Shown here in pieces: positions 1 through 7,784 of a stretch of DNA of 64,000 bases (positions within the stretch are counted from its first letter, which is position 1; each line of letters begins with the position of its first letter). This DNA comes from DASZIT01 sp963709665 (GTDB lineage Bacteria; Actinomycetota; Acidimicrobiia; Acidimicrobiales; RAAP-2). The stretch lies in assembly GCA_963709665.1 (NCBI GenBank), contig CAVPWU010000002.1, positions 124,001 through 188,000 of the forward strand. Reading direction: 5' to 3'. The position numbers and the translations under genes were made by a program. A model generated the notes under the pieces. It was not told the origin of the DNA, did not search any database, and saw only the letters and a list, made by a program, of their open reading frames with translations.

Positions 1-2
1 TG

Positions 3-59
3 GTCGACGGCGGTGCGGAGGCCCGGCTGGTGGCGGTGCGGACCCTGCCTGCGGGGTAG
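3..59 (+). CDS. C-terminal end of an unidentified gene (partial)
   Basis: The frame starting at base 3 is open from the window edge and ends at TAG 57-59. It encodes VDGGAEARLVAVRTLPAG, a plausible protein tail. It is followed by a GC-rich hairpin and converges on the bS22 gene. Only 18 residues are visible, so no function can be assigned, and it could be a chance reading frame. Confidence 0.3.
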   Translation, partial: VDGGAEARLVAVRTLPAG

Positions 60-85
60 GGCACCGGGGAAGCGGCGTACCGCCG

Positions 86-101
86 CCCCCGGGAGCGGGG
101 G
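86..101. terminator. GC hairpin between convergent genes
   Basis: CCCCCG, loop GGAG, then CGGGGG: a perfect 6-bp stem with a 4-base loop. It lies between the end of the rightward reading frame (59) and the stop of the leftward bS22 gene (113). There is no U-tract. A bidirectional terminator is inferred from position only. Confidence 0.35.
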
Positions 102-112
102 AGGTGGGGCTA

Positions 113-211
113 CTACTTACCCGCCCGGCGCTGCCAGCGGGTGGCCTTCAGCATCTTCTTGTGCTTCTTCTTGCGCATGCGCTTACGGCGCTTCTTGATC
201 AGGGATCCCAT
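113..211 (-). CDS. Small ribosomal protein bS22 (AURKAIP1/COX24-type)
   Basis: This is a 32-residue, extremely basic protein that starts MGSLIKKRRKRMRKKKHKK and ends RWQRRAGK. The sequence closely follows the 33-residue mycobacterial protein (MGSVIKKRRKRM...), which cryo-EM work placed in the small ribosomal subunit as bS22. Length, the MGS start and the Lys/Arg spacing all agree. The ATG at 211 is the only possible start, because an in-frame TAG lies at 224-226. The GGA before the ATG is too close to be a good ribosome-binding site, so the message may be leaderless. In M. tuberculosis this gene (Rv0500B) sits beside galE2 and an acyltransferase. Here homologues of those two genes are 57 kb away (56278-58360). 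Confidence 0.85.
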   Translation of the reverse strand: MGSLIKKRRKRMRKKKHKKMLKATRWQRRAGK

Positions 212-268
212 GTCCTGCGGCACGCTAGCCGCCCGGAGTGGGAAGCGCCATGCGGGGCGGGCTCCCGG

Positions 269-1725
269 CTACTCGTCGTCGGCGGCGGGGAGCCCGGCCG
301 GGGGCTGGATCTCCGGGAGGGTGAACCGGAACAGGGCCCCGCCACCGGGGGCGTGGTCGACCCCCACCGATCCGCCCTCCTCCCGGGCGACCTGGGCCAC
401 GATGGCCAGGCCGAGGCCGGAGCCGGGCAGCCCCCGGGCGCTCGGGGGCCCGGTAGAACCGGTCGAAGAGGTGGTCGAGGTCCTCGTCGGCCACCCCCGG
501 GCCGTGGTCCCGGACCAGCACGGTGCCGGCCGAGCAGCTGACCTCCACCGACCCGCCCTCCGGGCTCCACTTGAGGGCGTTGTCCAGGAGGTTCCCCACC
601 GCCCGCTCGATCCGGGGCCGGGAGCCCATCACCCACGACGGGGTGATGAAGGGGGTGAAGGTGACCCCCCGGCTCCGCCCGTGGGTGGTGGCCACCCCCA
701 CCGCCTCCTCCACCACCAGGTCCAGCCGGACCGGCTCGGGGTGCTCCACCGGCTGCTCGCCCCGGGCCAGCTCGGCCAGGTCGGCCACCACCGAGGTGAG
801 CTCGTCGAGCTGGGTCAGCACGTCCCCGATCAGGACCTCGCGCTCCTCGGGGGCCAGCTCGTCCATGCGGCGGGCCACCTCCATGTTGGTCCGGAGGCTG
901 GTGAGCGGGGTACGCAGCTCGTGGGAGGCGTCGAGCACCAGCTGGCGCTGGGAGTTCGCGCGAGGAGTCGAGGGCCATGAGCAGGCGGTTGAACGCCCGC
1001 CGGAGCCGCCCCAGCTCGTCCATGCCGCCCGGGTCCAGGCGGCGGGAGACGTCGGTGGTCTCGGCCAGCTCCTCGACGGTGGAGGTGAGGCTGTTCAGGG
1101 GGCCGAGCACGGTCCGGCCCACCGCCAGGCCGAGCAGGATGGCCAGGGCCACCCCCAGGATGGCGATGATCCACAGGGCGAAGGCCAGGTGGCGGAGCTC
1201 CTGGTTCACGCCGGTGAGCGGGAGGGTCAGCTGCAGCGCCCCGCCCTCCGCCGGGGTGGCCTCGATGGCGGCGCTGCCGTCGGCATCGACGTTGCCCTGG
1301 TAGATCCAGCCACCGGGCAGGGCGAAGGCCGCCTGGCGCACGTCGGTGGCCACGCCGTTGATGTCCACGGTGGTGGAGAAGTAGAGGGTGTCCGCCTGCC
1401 CCTCCGAGGCGGCCACCGACTTGACCATGTCGGGGACCGGGAGCACCTGGTGGTCGTCGGGGCTGACGGTGCCGCCGGCGTAGGCGATCTGCTGGCACTG
1501 GCCCACCGGGGCCTTGGCGCAGGCGTTGGGGAGCTGGAAGTACTCCTGGGCGGCCAGGAGCTCCCTCTGCTGGGTGAGGACGGACTGGCCCTCCTGGGCC
1601 AGGTTCACGTCGATGGAGCCGACCAGCGAGTTGTGGGCCACCACGTAGGCGGCGATCGACGCCATCACCACCGCCGCCACCACCGCCACGGTGGCCGCCA
1701 TCACCAGGCGGGTGCGGAAGGTCAC
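269..1725 (-). CDS. Sensor histidine kinase, MprB-like (two frameshifts)
   Basis: Membrane sensor kinase of the pair with the regulator at 1781-2455, 55 bases upstream. The GTG at 1725 starts MTFRTRLVMAATVAVVAAVV, the first membrane segment. An extracytoplasmic domain of about 150 residues follows, then a second membrane segment (LAFALWIIAILGVALAILLG), HAMP, the H-box DASHELRTPLTSLR with the phospho-accepting His, an N-box (NLLDNALKWSPEGG) and G-box motifs (DHGPGVADEDLDHLFDRFYR, then SGLGLAIV). The frame is broken at 957-962 (CGCGCG) and at 438-441 (GCGC). Adding one GC unit at each restores a single 486-residue protein, and 1457+4 bases is a whole number of codons. Stop TAG 269-271. The ligand is unknown; MprB senses envelope stress in mycobacteria. 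Confidence 0.8.
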
Positions 1726-1780
1726 CGGTGGATCCGTTCCCTCGGCCGGTACGGCGGCCGGACCGGGCCGGCCGGGCCGC

Positions 1781-2455
1781 TCATGGCTCCCGGAGCACGT
1801 AGCCCACCCCGCGGGCGGTGTGGATGAGGCGCGGCTCGCCGCCCTCCTCCGTCTTCCGCCGGAGGTAGCCGACGTAGACGGCCAGGGAGTTGGTCCCCGA
1901 GTCGAAGGTGTAGCCCCAGACCCGGTCGAGGATCAGCTCCCGGGTGAGGACCTGGCGGGGATGGCGGAGGAGCAGCTCGAGGAGGTCGAACTCGATGCGG
2001 GTGAGGGTGAAGGGCCGGTCGCCCCGCCGCGCCTCGCGGCTGGAGGGGTCGAGGGTGAGGTCGTCGAAGACCAGGACCTCGTCGGCGTCGTCGTCGCTGC
2101 GGCGCCGGAGCAGGGCCCGGAGGCGGGCCAGGAGCTCGGCCAGGGCGAACGGCTTGACCAGGTAGTCGTCGGCCCCGGCGTCGAGGCCTTCCACCCGGTC
2201 GCTGATGGCGTCCCGGGCGGTCAGCATCAGGACCGGGGTGTCGTTGCCGGCGGCCCGGAGGCGCCGGCAGACGTCGAGTCCGTCGATGGTGGGGAGCCCG
2301 ATGTCGAGGACCACGGCGTCGGGCGGCCGGACGGCGATCTCCTCGAGGGCGACCGGCCCGTCGGCGGCCAGCGAGACCTCGTACCCCTCGAGCCGGAGGG
2401 CCCGGTGGAGCGCCCCGCTCACCGCCGGATCGTCGTCGACCACAAGGACACGCAT
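1781..2455 (-). CDS. OmpR/PhoB-family response regulator, MprA-like
   Basis: This 224-residue DNA-binding regulator has an N-terminal receiver domain: acidic pair VDDDP at residues 6-10, phospho-acceptor Asp in VVLDIGLP, Thr in MLTARD, Lys in VKPF. A C-terminal winged-helix trans_reg_C domain follows (FTLTRIEFDLLELLLRHP to HTARGVGYVLREP). Length and motifs are standard for the family. It starts at ATG 2455 and its stop lies 55 bases before the start of the kinase, so the two genes form one leftward operon. The kinase presumably phosphorylates the receiver Asp. Targets cannot be read from this window. Confidence 0.9.
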   Translation of the reverse strand: MRVLVVDDDPAVSGALHRALRLEGYEVSLAADGPVALEEIAVRPPDAVVLDIGLPTIDGLDVCRRLRAAGNDTPVLMLTARDAISDRVEGLDAGADDYLVKPFALAELLARLRALLRRRSDDDADEVLVFDDLTLDPSSREARRGDRPFTLTRIEFDLLELLLRHPRQVLTRELILDRVWGYTFDSGTNSLAVYVGYLRRKTEEGGEPRLIHTARGVGYVLREP

Positions 2456-2597
2456 CGGGGCGGGAGCCTATCGGGGTGCGATCCGGTAGCCGTGGCAGAG
2501 GCGGGTGCGGGGCCACGGGGCGGCGGGTGGTCGCCGACCGGACGGTCGGGCGCTGACTAGCCTGGATCGACGGTCACCTGCCCGGCAGGCCTGCCGT

Positions 2598-2670
2598 TCC
2601 GAGGTAGTTCAATTGGCAGAACGCTGGCCTTTGGAGCCAGATGTTGGAGGTTCGAGCCCTCCCCTCGGAG
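2598..2670 (+). tRNA. tRNA-Gln (anticodon UUG)
   Basis: Complete 73-base cloverleaf. The acceptor stem TCCGAGG pairs with CCTCGGA, and the discriminator base is G. The D-arm contains the GG pair (AATTGGCAG). The anticodon stem CTGGC/GCCAG encloses loop CTTTGGA, whose positions 34-36 are TTG, reading the Gln codon CAA. T-arm GGAGG-TTCGAGC-CCTCC. No CCA is encoded. Confidence 0.95.
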
Positions 2671-2680
2671 CCCAACCGGA

Positions 2681-2717
2681 TCCGTCGGCATCCGTCGGCA
2701 TCCGTCGGCATCCGTCG
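2681..2717. repeat. 10-bp tandem repeat after tRNA-Gln
   Basis: TCCGTCGGCA occurs three times in a row from 2681, followed by a partial fourth copy (TCCGTCG). It begins 11 bases after the tRNA 3' end and ends before the stop of the small membrane-protein gene on the other strand. No hairpin or coding role is seen. Confidence 0.8.
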
Positions 2718-2733
2718 TTCGGGTCCGACGGCG

Positions 2734-2913
2734 TCAACCATCCTCGCCGGGCCGACCACCGGTGTCACCGTCCGGTGGGCGCAAGCGACCCAGACCCGGG
2801 ATCCGGAGGGGCTTGGTCCGGGTCCGGGTGGCGATGAGGGTGATCACCACGGCGGCGGCCAGGATCAGGGCGAGGATCGCCGCGCCGCCGATGATGATCC
2901 AGGTTGCCGTCAC
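2734..2913 (-). CDS. Small single-pass membrane protein (59 aa)
   Basis: GTG 2913 to TGA 2734-2736 encodes 59 residues. One strongly hydrophobic segment near the N-terminus (WIIIGGAAILALILAAAVVI) is followed by a basic stretch (ATRTRTKPLRIPG) and an acidic, Gly-rich tail. This suggests one membrane helix with a cytoplasmic C-terminus under the positive-inside rule. It lies 41 bases downstream of typA on the same strand and may be co-transcribed with it. I do not recognise a family. Confidence 0.6.
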   Translation of the reverse strand: MTATWIIIGGAAILALILAAAVVITLIATRTRTKPLRIPGLGRLRPPDGDTGGRPGEDG

Positions 2914-2954
2914 GGGACCAGTCTTCCCGATCTCCCGGGAACGGCCGGAGGTGC

Positions 2955-4793
2955 TCAGGCCTTGGCGTTGCGGGCCTTGGACCGCGTGCGGCCCCGGGTG
3001 TGCTGGTCGAGGACGACCTTGCGCAGCCGCACCGTCTTCGGGGTCACCTCGACGCACTCGTCGTCGGCGATGAACTCGAGGGCCTGCTCCAGCGAGAGCA
3101 GCAGGGGAGGGGTGAGGCGGATGGCCTCGTCGGCGGAGGCGGAGCGGATGTTGGTCTGCTTCTTCTCCTTGGTGGGGTTGACGTCCATCTCCTCGTCCCG
3201 GGCGTTCTCCCCGACCACCATGCCCTCGTAGACCTCGGTGCCCGGCGCCACCAGGAGGATGCCCCGCTCCTGCAGGCTCATCAGGGTGTAGCCGGTGGTG
3301 AAGCCGCGGCGGTCGGCGACCATGGAGCCGTTCCGCTTGGTCTTCAGCTCGCCGTGCCAGGGCTCCCACCCGTCGAAGACGTGGTGGAGCATGCCGGTGC
3401 CCCGGGTCTCGGTCATGAACTCGGTCCGGAAGCCGACCAGGCCGCGGGCCGGGACCCGGTAGTCCATCCGCACCCAGCCGGTGCCGTGGTTGACCATCTC
3501 GATGAGGGTGCCCTTGCGCAGGGCCATCAGCTGGGTGACCACGCCCAGGTAGTCGTCGGGGACGTCGATGGCCACCCGCTCCATCGGCTCGTGGACCTTG
3601 CCGTCGATCTCCCGGGTGACCACCTGGGGCTTGCCCACCGTCATCTCGAAGCCCTCGCGGCGCATGGTCTCCACCAGCACGGCCAGCTGGAGCTCGCCCC
3701 GGCCCTGGACCTCCCAGGTGTCGGGGCGCTCGGTGGGGTCCACCCGGAGGGAGACGTTGCCGATCAGCTCCGACTCCAGCCGCCCGAGGATCTGGCGGGC
3801 GGTCAGCTTGGAGCCGTCCGCCCCGGCCAGGGGGGAGGTGTTGATGCCGATGGTCATGGACAGGCTGGGCTCGTCGACGGTGATCACCGGGAGCGGGCGC
3901 GGGTCCTCGGCGTCGGCCAGGGTCTCGCCGATGGTGATCTCGGCCATGCCGGCCACCGCGGCGATCTCGCCGGGGCCGGCCTCGGCGGCGTCGACCCGGT
4001 CGAGGGCGTCGGTGACGTAGAGCTCGGTGATCTTGGTCCGCTCGATGGTGCCGTCGGTCTTGCACCAGGCCACGGTGGCGCCCTTGCGCAGGGTCCCGTT
4101 GTGGACCCGGCAGATGGCCAGTCGTCCGAGGTAGGGGGAGGCGTCGAGGTTGGAGACGATGGCCTGCAGGGGGGCCTCGGGGTCGAAGTCCGGGGCCGGG
4201 ATGTGGTCGAGGATGGCCTGGAAGAGGGGCTCGAGGTCGGTGCCCTCCACCCCCTGCTCGTTGGCCGCCCAGCCGGCCCGGGCGTTGGAGAAGAGGATGG
4301 GGAAGTCGATCTGGTGCTCGTCGGCGTCGAGGTCGAGGAAGAGCTCCTCCACCTCGTGGACCACCTCGTCGATCCGGGCGTCGGGCCGGTCGACCTTGTT
4401 GACCACCAGGACCACCGGCAGGCGGGCCTCCAGGGCCTTGCGCAGGACGAAGCGGGTCTGGGGGAGGGGGCCCTCGGAGGCGTCGACCAGCAGCAGCACC
4501 CCGTCGACCATGGTCAGGCCCCGCTCCACCTCGCCGCCGAAGTCGGCGTGGCCCGGGGTGTCGATGATGTTGATCTTCACCCCGTTGTGGAGGACGGCGG
4601 TGTTCTTGGCCAGGATGGTGATGCCCTTCTCGCGCTCCAGGTCGCCGGAGTCCATGACCCGCTCGTTGACCGACTCGTTGGCCCGGAAGGCCCCGGACTG
4701 CCAGAGCATGGCGTCGACCAGGGTGGTCTTCCCGTGGTCGACGTGGGCCACGATGGCCACGTTGCGGATGTCGTCGCGGGTCTGCATAGGCAT
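2955..4793 (-). CDS. typA: Ribosome-associated GTPase TypA/BipA
   Basis: This 612-residue translational GTPase of the EF-G superfamily binds the ribosome and supports 50S maturation and stress or low-temperature growth in characterised bacteria. The G1 motif AHVDHGKT is at residues 16-23, followed by the switch I region EREKGITI, G3 DTPGHADFGGE, G4 NKVDRPDAR and G5-like SNARAG. Domain II, domain III (RGELQLAVLVETMRREGFE), domain V and the BipA C-terminal domain follow. The basic tail ends RTRSKARNAKA. Full family length, no break. ATG 4793 begins MPMQTRDD; a second ATG at 4787 is an equally plausible start. Confidence 0.95.
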   Translation of the reverse strand: MPMQTRDDIRNVAIVAHVDHGKTTLVDAMLWQSGAFRANESVNERVMDSGDLEREKGITILAKNTAVLHNGVKINIIDTPGHADFGGEVERGLTMVDGVLLLVDASEGPLPQTRFVLRKALEARLPVVLVVNKVDRPDARIDEVVHEVEELFLDLDADEHQIDFPILFSNARAGWAANEQGVEGTDLEPLFQAILDHIPAPDFDPEAPLQAIVSNLDASPYLGRLAICRVHNGTLRKGATVAWCKTDGTIERTKITELYVTDALDRVDAAEAGPGEIAAVAGMAEITIGETLADAEDPRPLPVITVDEPSLSMTIGINTSPLAGADGSKLTARQILGRLESELIGNVSLRVDPTERPDTWEVQGRGELQLAVLVETMRREGFEMTVGKPQVVTREIDGKVHEPMERVAIDVPDDYLGVVTQLMALRKGTLIEMVNHGTGWVRMDYRVPARGLVGFRTEFMTETRGTGMLHHVFDGWEPWHGELKTKRNGSMVADRRGFTTGYTLMSLQERGILLVAPGTEVYEGMVVGENARDEEMDVNPTKEKKQTNIRSASADEAIRLTPPLLLSLEQALEFIADDECVEVTPKTVRLRKVVLDQHTRGRTRSKARNAKA

Positions 4794-4925
4794 AAGGGGA
4801 CGATTCTACCCGTCAAGCGACGGGGTCCCGACCCGGGGACGGGGATTCCTTCCGTCACGGTTCGCTACACCGCGCGCCCCTGGCGATGAGGGGGACGTAT
4901 CTCCGGGAGCGGGCGCGGCCCGGGC

Positions 4926-6962
4926 CTAGGGGACCCCGGGCAGAGGCACGGCGTTGGGGTTCGGGGTTGTCGTGGAGTAGGCCTTGTTCATCGTCGGGAG
5001 GGTCAGCGAATTGCTGATGGACGAGGACAGCAGGTCGTAGGAAGGGGAGTTCGGCGTGAGGTAACTGGGCGGCGCCACCAGCTCGAGCCGGGGGTCCCAG
5101 GTGTACCACTTGGTGAATCCCGAGACCGTACCGTTGGCGATGGCACCGCGGGACTCCTGCTCGATCGATCCGTAACATGTAGATATTCCCGAGTTGGACG
5201 CCCGAGCCGAAGTTGTTGGCGCCGAACGACCCTTGGAGGGCCAGCAGGGCGGCGTCGACGATGATGCTGTCGGCCGTCCCGGATTTGACGGCTCACAGAG
5301 CGGTGCTGATCGGCTCGCACAAGGGGGCGGGCTACGGGGTCAGGACCCTCCGCACGTCGCGCCAGACAGTGTGTTCCGGTAGCCGCTCTGGCCCGAGGGG
5401 ATCGAGGTGTCGATCGGGTGGTTGACCTCGACGTAGTTGTAGGCGATCAGGCCGAGGGCATCGTCCTTGCCGCTCCCGTTGTACTGGCAGGCACTGGCAT
5501 TCGGTGCGGTTGGGGTGGCCCAGGTGGTGCAGTCGCTGTAGGTGAGGTTGCCGTCGATGATGATGTCGTTGGCGGTGCCGATGGTCAGCAGCCCGGGCAC
5601 GGTGGCACTGGAGGCAGGTACCCCTGGACGAAAGCGTCGCCTTCGGCGTCCGGGTACTGCTGCTGACCGAAGTAGCAGGGAAGCGATACGCCTGAATCGT
5701 TGGGGTTGGTGTAGTTCCCGCAGGTCTGCGCGTACTTACCGTTGTCCGATTGGATCTGGGTCCCCCAGTAGGTTCCCTTGTCGTCGAAGGGGTTGGCCCC
5801 GACGTAGCCCTTGCCACCGTTGATGTTCGGCGGGGCGGGGGCGACGAACAACACCCCGTTGGGCGGCAGGGCTCCAGCTGTCGCTCCGAGGGGGCAGCCG
5901 GTGGAGGCGGTCGTGGTGTCCGGGCTGACCACCTTCATCTGGGTACCCATCAGGGTGATCTCCGTGGGGCCGTAGTAGAGGCACCCGTTGTTGGGGCTGG
6001 CCTCGCTGGCGACGTCCTGGAGCTCCGTGTCATCGGTCGGTGGGTTCTCGACACCGGCATCGTCCTTCTGGTCGACCGCCGGGACGCTGGCGTCGGTCGT
6101 GCAGGTATAGTTCGGACCGGTGTCGTCCACGAAGACGCAGCCAGGATCGGCCGTGGATACCGATGACAACGAGGCCGCCCCGTCGATGTAGATGGAGTCG
6201 TTGGAGAAGACCGGGCCGACCAGGTGGTCGCTGGTGCCGAAGGCCACCGGATAGCAGTTGCCCGTCTCGCCGGGCCCGTTGGGGCCGTTGTATCCGTTGT
6301 TCCAGTTGTACTGGCAGACCTTCCCCGGGATCGGTGTGGCGGGAGGCTGGAGTGGGGGGTCGAGCGGTAGGCGGGGTTGGTGAGGGTGCCGGTGGTGGAC
6401 TCCAGGTCGCTCCACCACACGTTGTCGAGGAATCCGTTGGCGGAGCTGAAGTTGGCGGTCGTCGACTGGTAGATGATCTTTCCGGGAAAGCCGGCCGCCC
6501 CCACGATCTGGACCTTCAGGACCTTCAGGCTACCGTCGGCGTTGAAGGTGGGCTGGGGGTTGTCGAACAGGTAGTACTCGGGAACGGTGCCACCACCCTG
6601 GTGGTGCCGTGCACCGTGTTCCATACGTCGTACTGGGCGTTCTGGCAGATGGCGGAGGCCTTGGTGAGATTCGTGCAGTTGGCCAGGTTCGGGTTGATGT
6701 TCACCACGCTCTGGTAGGCGTTGAGCCCGGCCTCCAGGCCCCGGTAGGCGTAGTGCTGGATGGTGTCGGTGCTCAGGAGCGGATCGGTGTTGACGGTCTG
6801 CTGCACCAGAAGAGCACCGAGGGTCATCATGAGGACCGACAGGGCCACCACCATGACGATGGCGGTCTGGCCGACGTCCGACAGACGCCGCCGCCTGGTT
6901 CCCCTGACGGGATTGGAGGTCCGTCGTCCTGCGGCCTTGCCGATGGTCATCGTCTTGGGCAT
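4926..6962 (-). CDS. PilX-like pilin-associated protein (many frameshifts)
   Basis: Third gene of the leftward prepilin operon. ATG 6962 lies five bases after the stop of the PilW-like gene. The N-terminus is basic and is followed by the hydrophobic segment GQTAIVMVVALSVLMMTLGA and a region (HYAYRGLEAGLNAYQSVV) resembling PilX_N, which lacks the usual Glu5. The rest, about 600 residues, is Gly/Asn/Thr-rich with motifs such as GTANDIIIDGNLTYSD and GSFGANNFGSGVQLGN, consistent with a secreted beta-rich domain. As written the frame changes about eight times (near 6600, 6370, 5590, 5345, 5300, 5175 among others) and ends PNAVPLPGVP-TAG at 4926. At least some breaks look like consensus errors, but genuine decay cannot be excluded. 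Confidence 0.55.
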
Positions 6963-6967
6963 GGCGC

Positions 6968-7784
6968 TCACCCCACGTTCGGATCGTACAGTTGGGACAT
7001 CGCCGACAGTCGGTACACCACGGTGTCCTGCGTGGTCTGCACCGATCCCGGTGATTTGATCTGCAGGTTCACCTCGACGCCCTGGACGGCGTCCCCCGGG
7101 CAGGTAGAGCTTTCCCGGGTACCGGTACCGGTGAGGGTGCCGACCGGGGTGGCGGTAAAGTGGTGATGAAGGTGGGCTGGTGCCCATGGTCTGGGGGGTG
7201 GTGAAGTAGGGATCGAGAAGGGTGTAGGTGAACACCGGCGTGCCGGTGACCACGTTCTGGACATAGGGGATGGAGACGAGGGTGAGCACCTTCCCGAGGC
7301 GGGGTAGTTGCACTGGTCGGTGGTGTCGGTGTTCGAGAAGGGACACACGTGGCGATGCCCCGGTGGTCGGGAGCTGCTCGGTGACGGTGAAGGTTGTCCC
7401 GGTGACGCCGGCGACGATCTGGGCCGGGCCCAGGGTGCTCCCCACGTTGGAGTAGAACGTGGCGGAGTAGGCGGTCTGGGCGGCCGTCTTGAACATGGGC
7501 GAGGGGGTGGATGGAAGGCTCGAGCCGAGGGAGGCGCCGGCTCCACCATCGTCCGGATCAGTCGCTGGAGCGTCGTGGATGAGGGGATGACCGAGTTGGT
7601 GTTGTTGTACGACGCCTGGACCTGGTTGCCGACGGTCATGAAGGCGTGCAAGGAGATGGCCACGATGGTGAGCAGTCCGATGAGCAGGGCGGAAGCCACC
7701 AGCAGCTCGACCAGGGTCATTCCCCGGTCGCCGTCCGCCTGCCGGCGCGCGGCCAGTGTCCTCCGGAACGCGGCCGGACAACAT
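6968..7784 (-). CDS. Type IV prepilin-like protein, PilW-like (frameshifted)
   Basis: Second gene of the operon. ATG 7784 overlaps the preceding stop as TGATG. Adding one GC unit in the GCGCGC run at 7745-7750 gives a leader peptide ending DGDRG, followed by MTLVELLVASALLIGLL. This is a prepilin peptidase site (Gly at -1, Glu at +5) with the hydrophobic pilin helix. The mature part continues AISLHAFMTVGNQVQASYNN and ends SAMSQLYDPNVG-TGA. Further breaks lie near 7540, 7352 (again repaired by one GC), 7305 and 7155. Restored length is about 270 residues. Minor pilins of this kind prime pilus assembly or cap pseudopili. Confidence 0.65.

Noticed and set aside
2505..2837. Plus-strand reading frame over the tRNA-Gln
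   Set aside because: It reads through the tRNA and the 10-bp repeats and encodes no recognisable protein.
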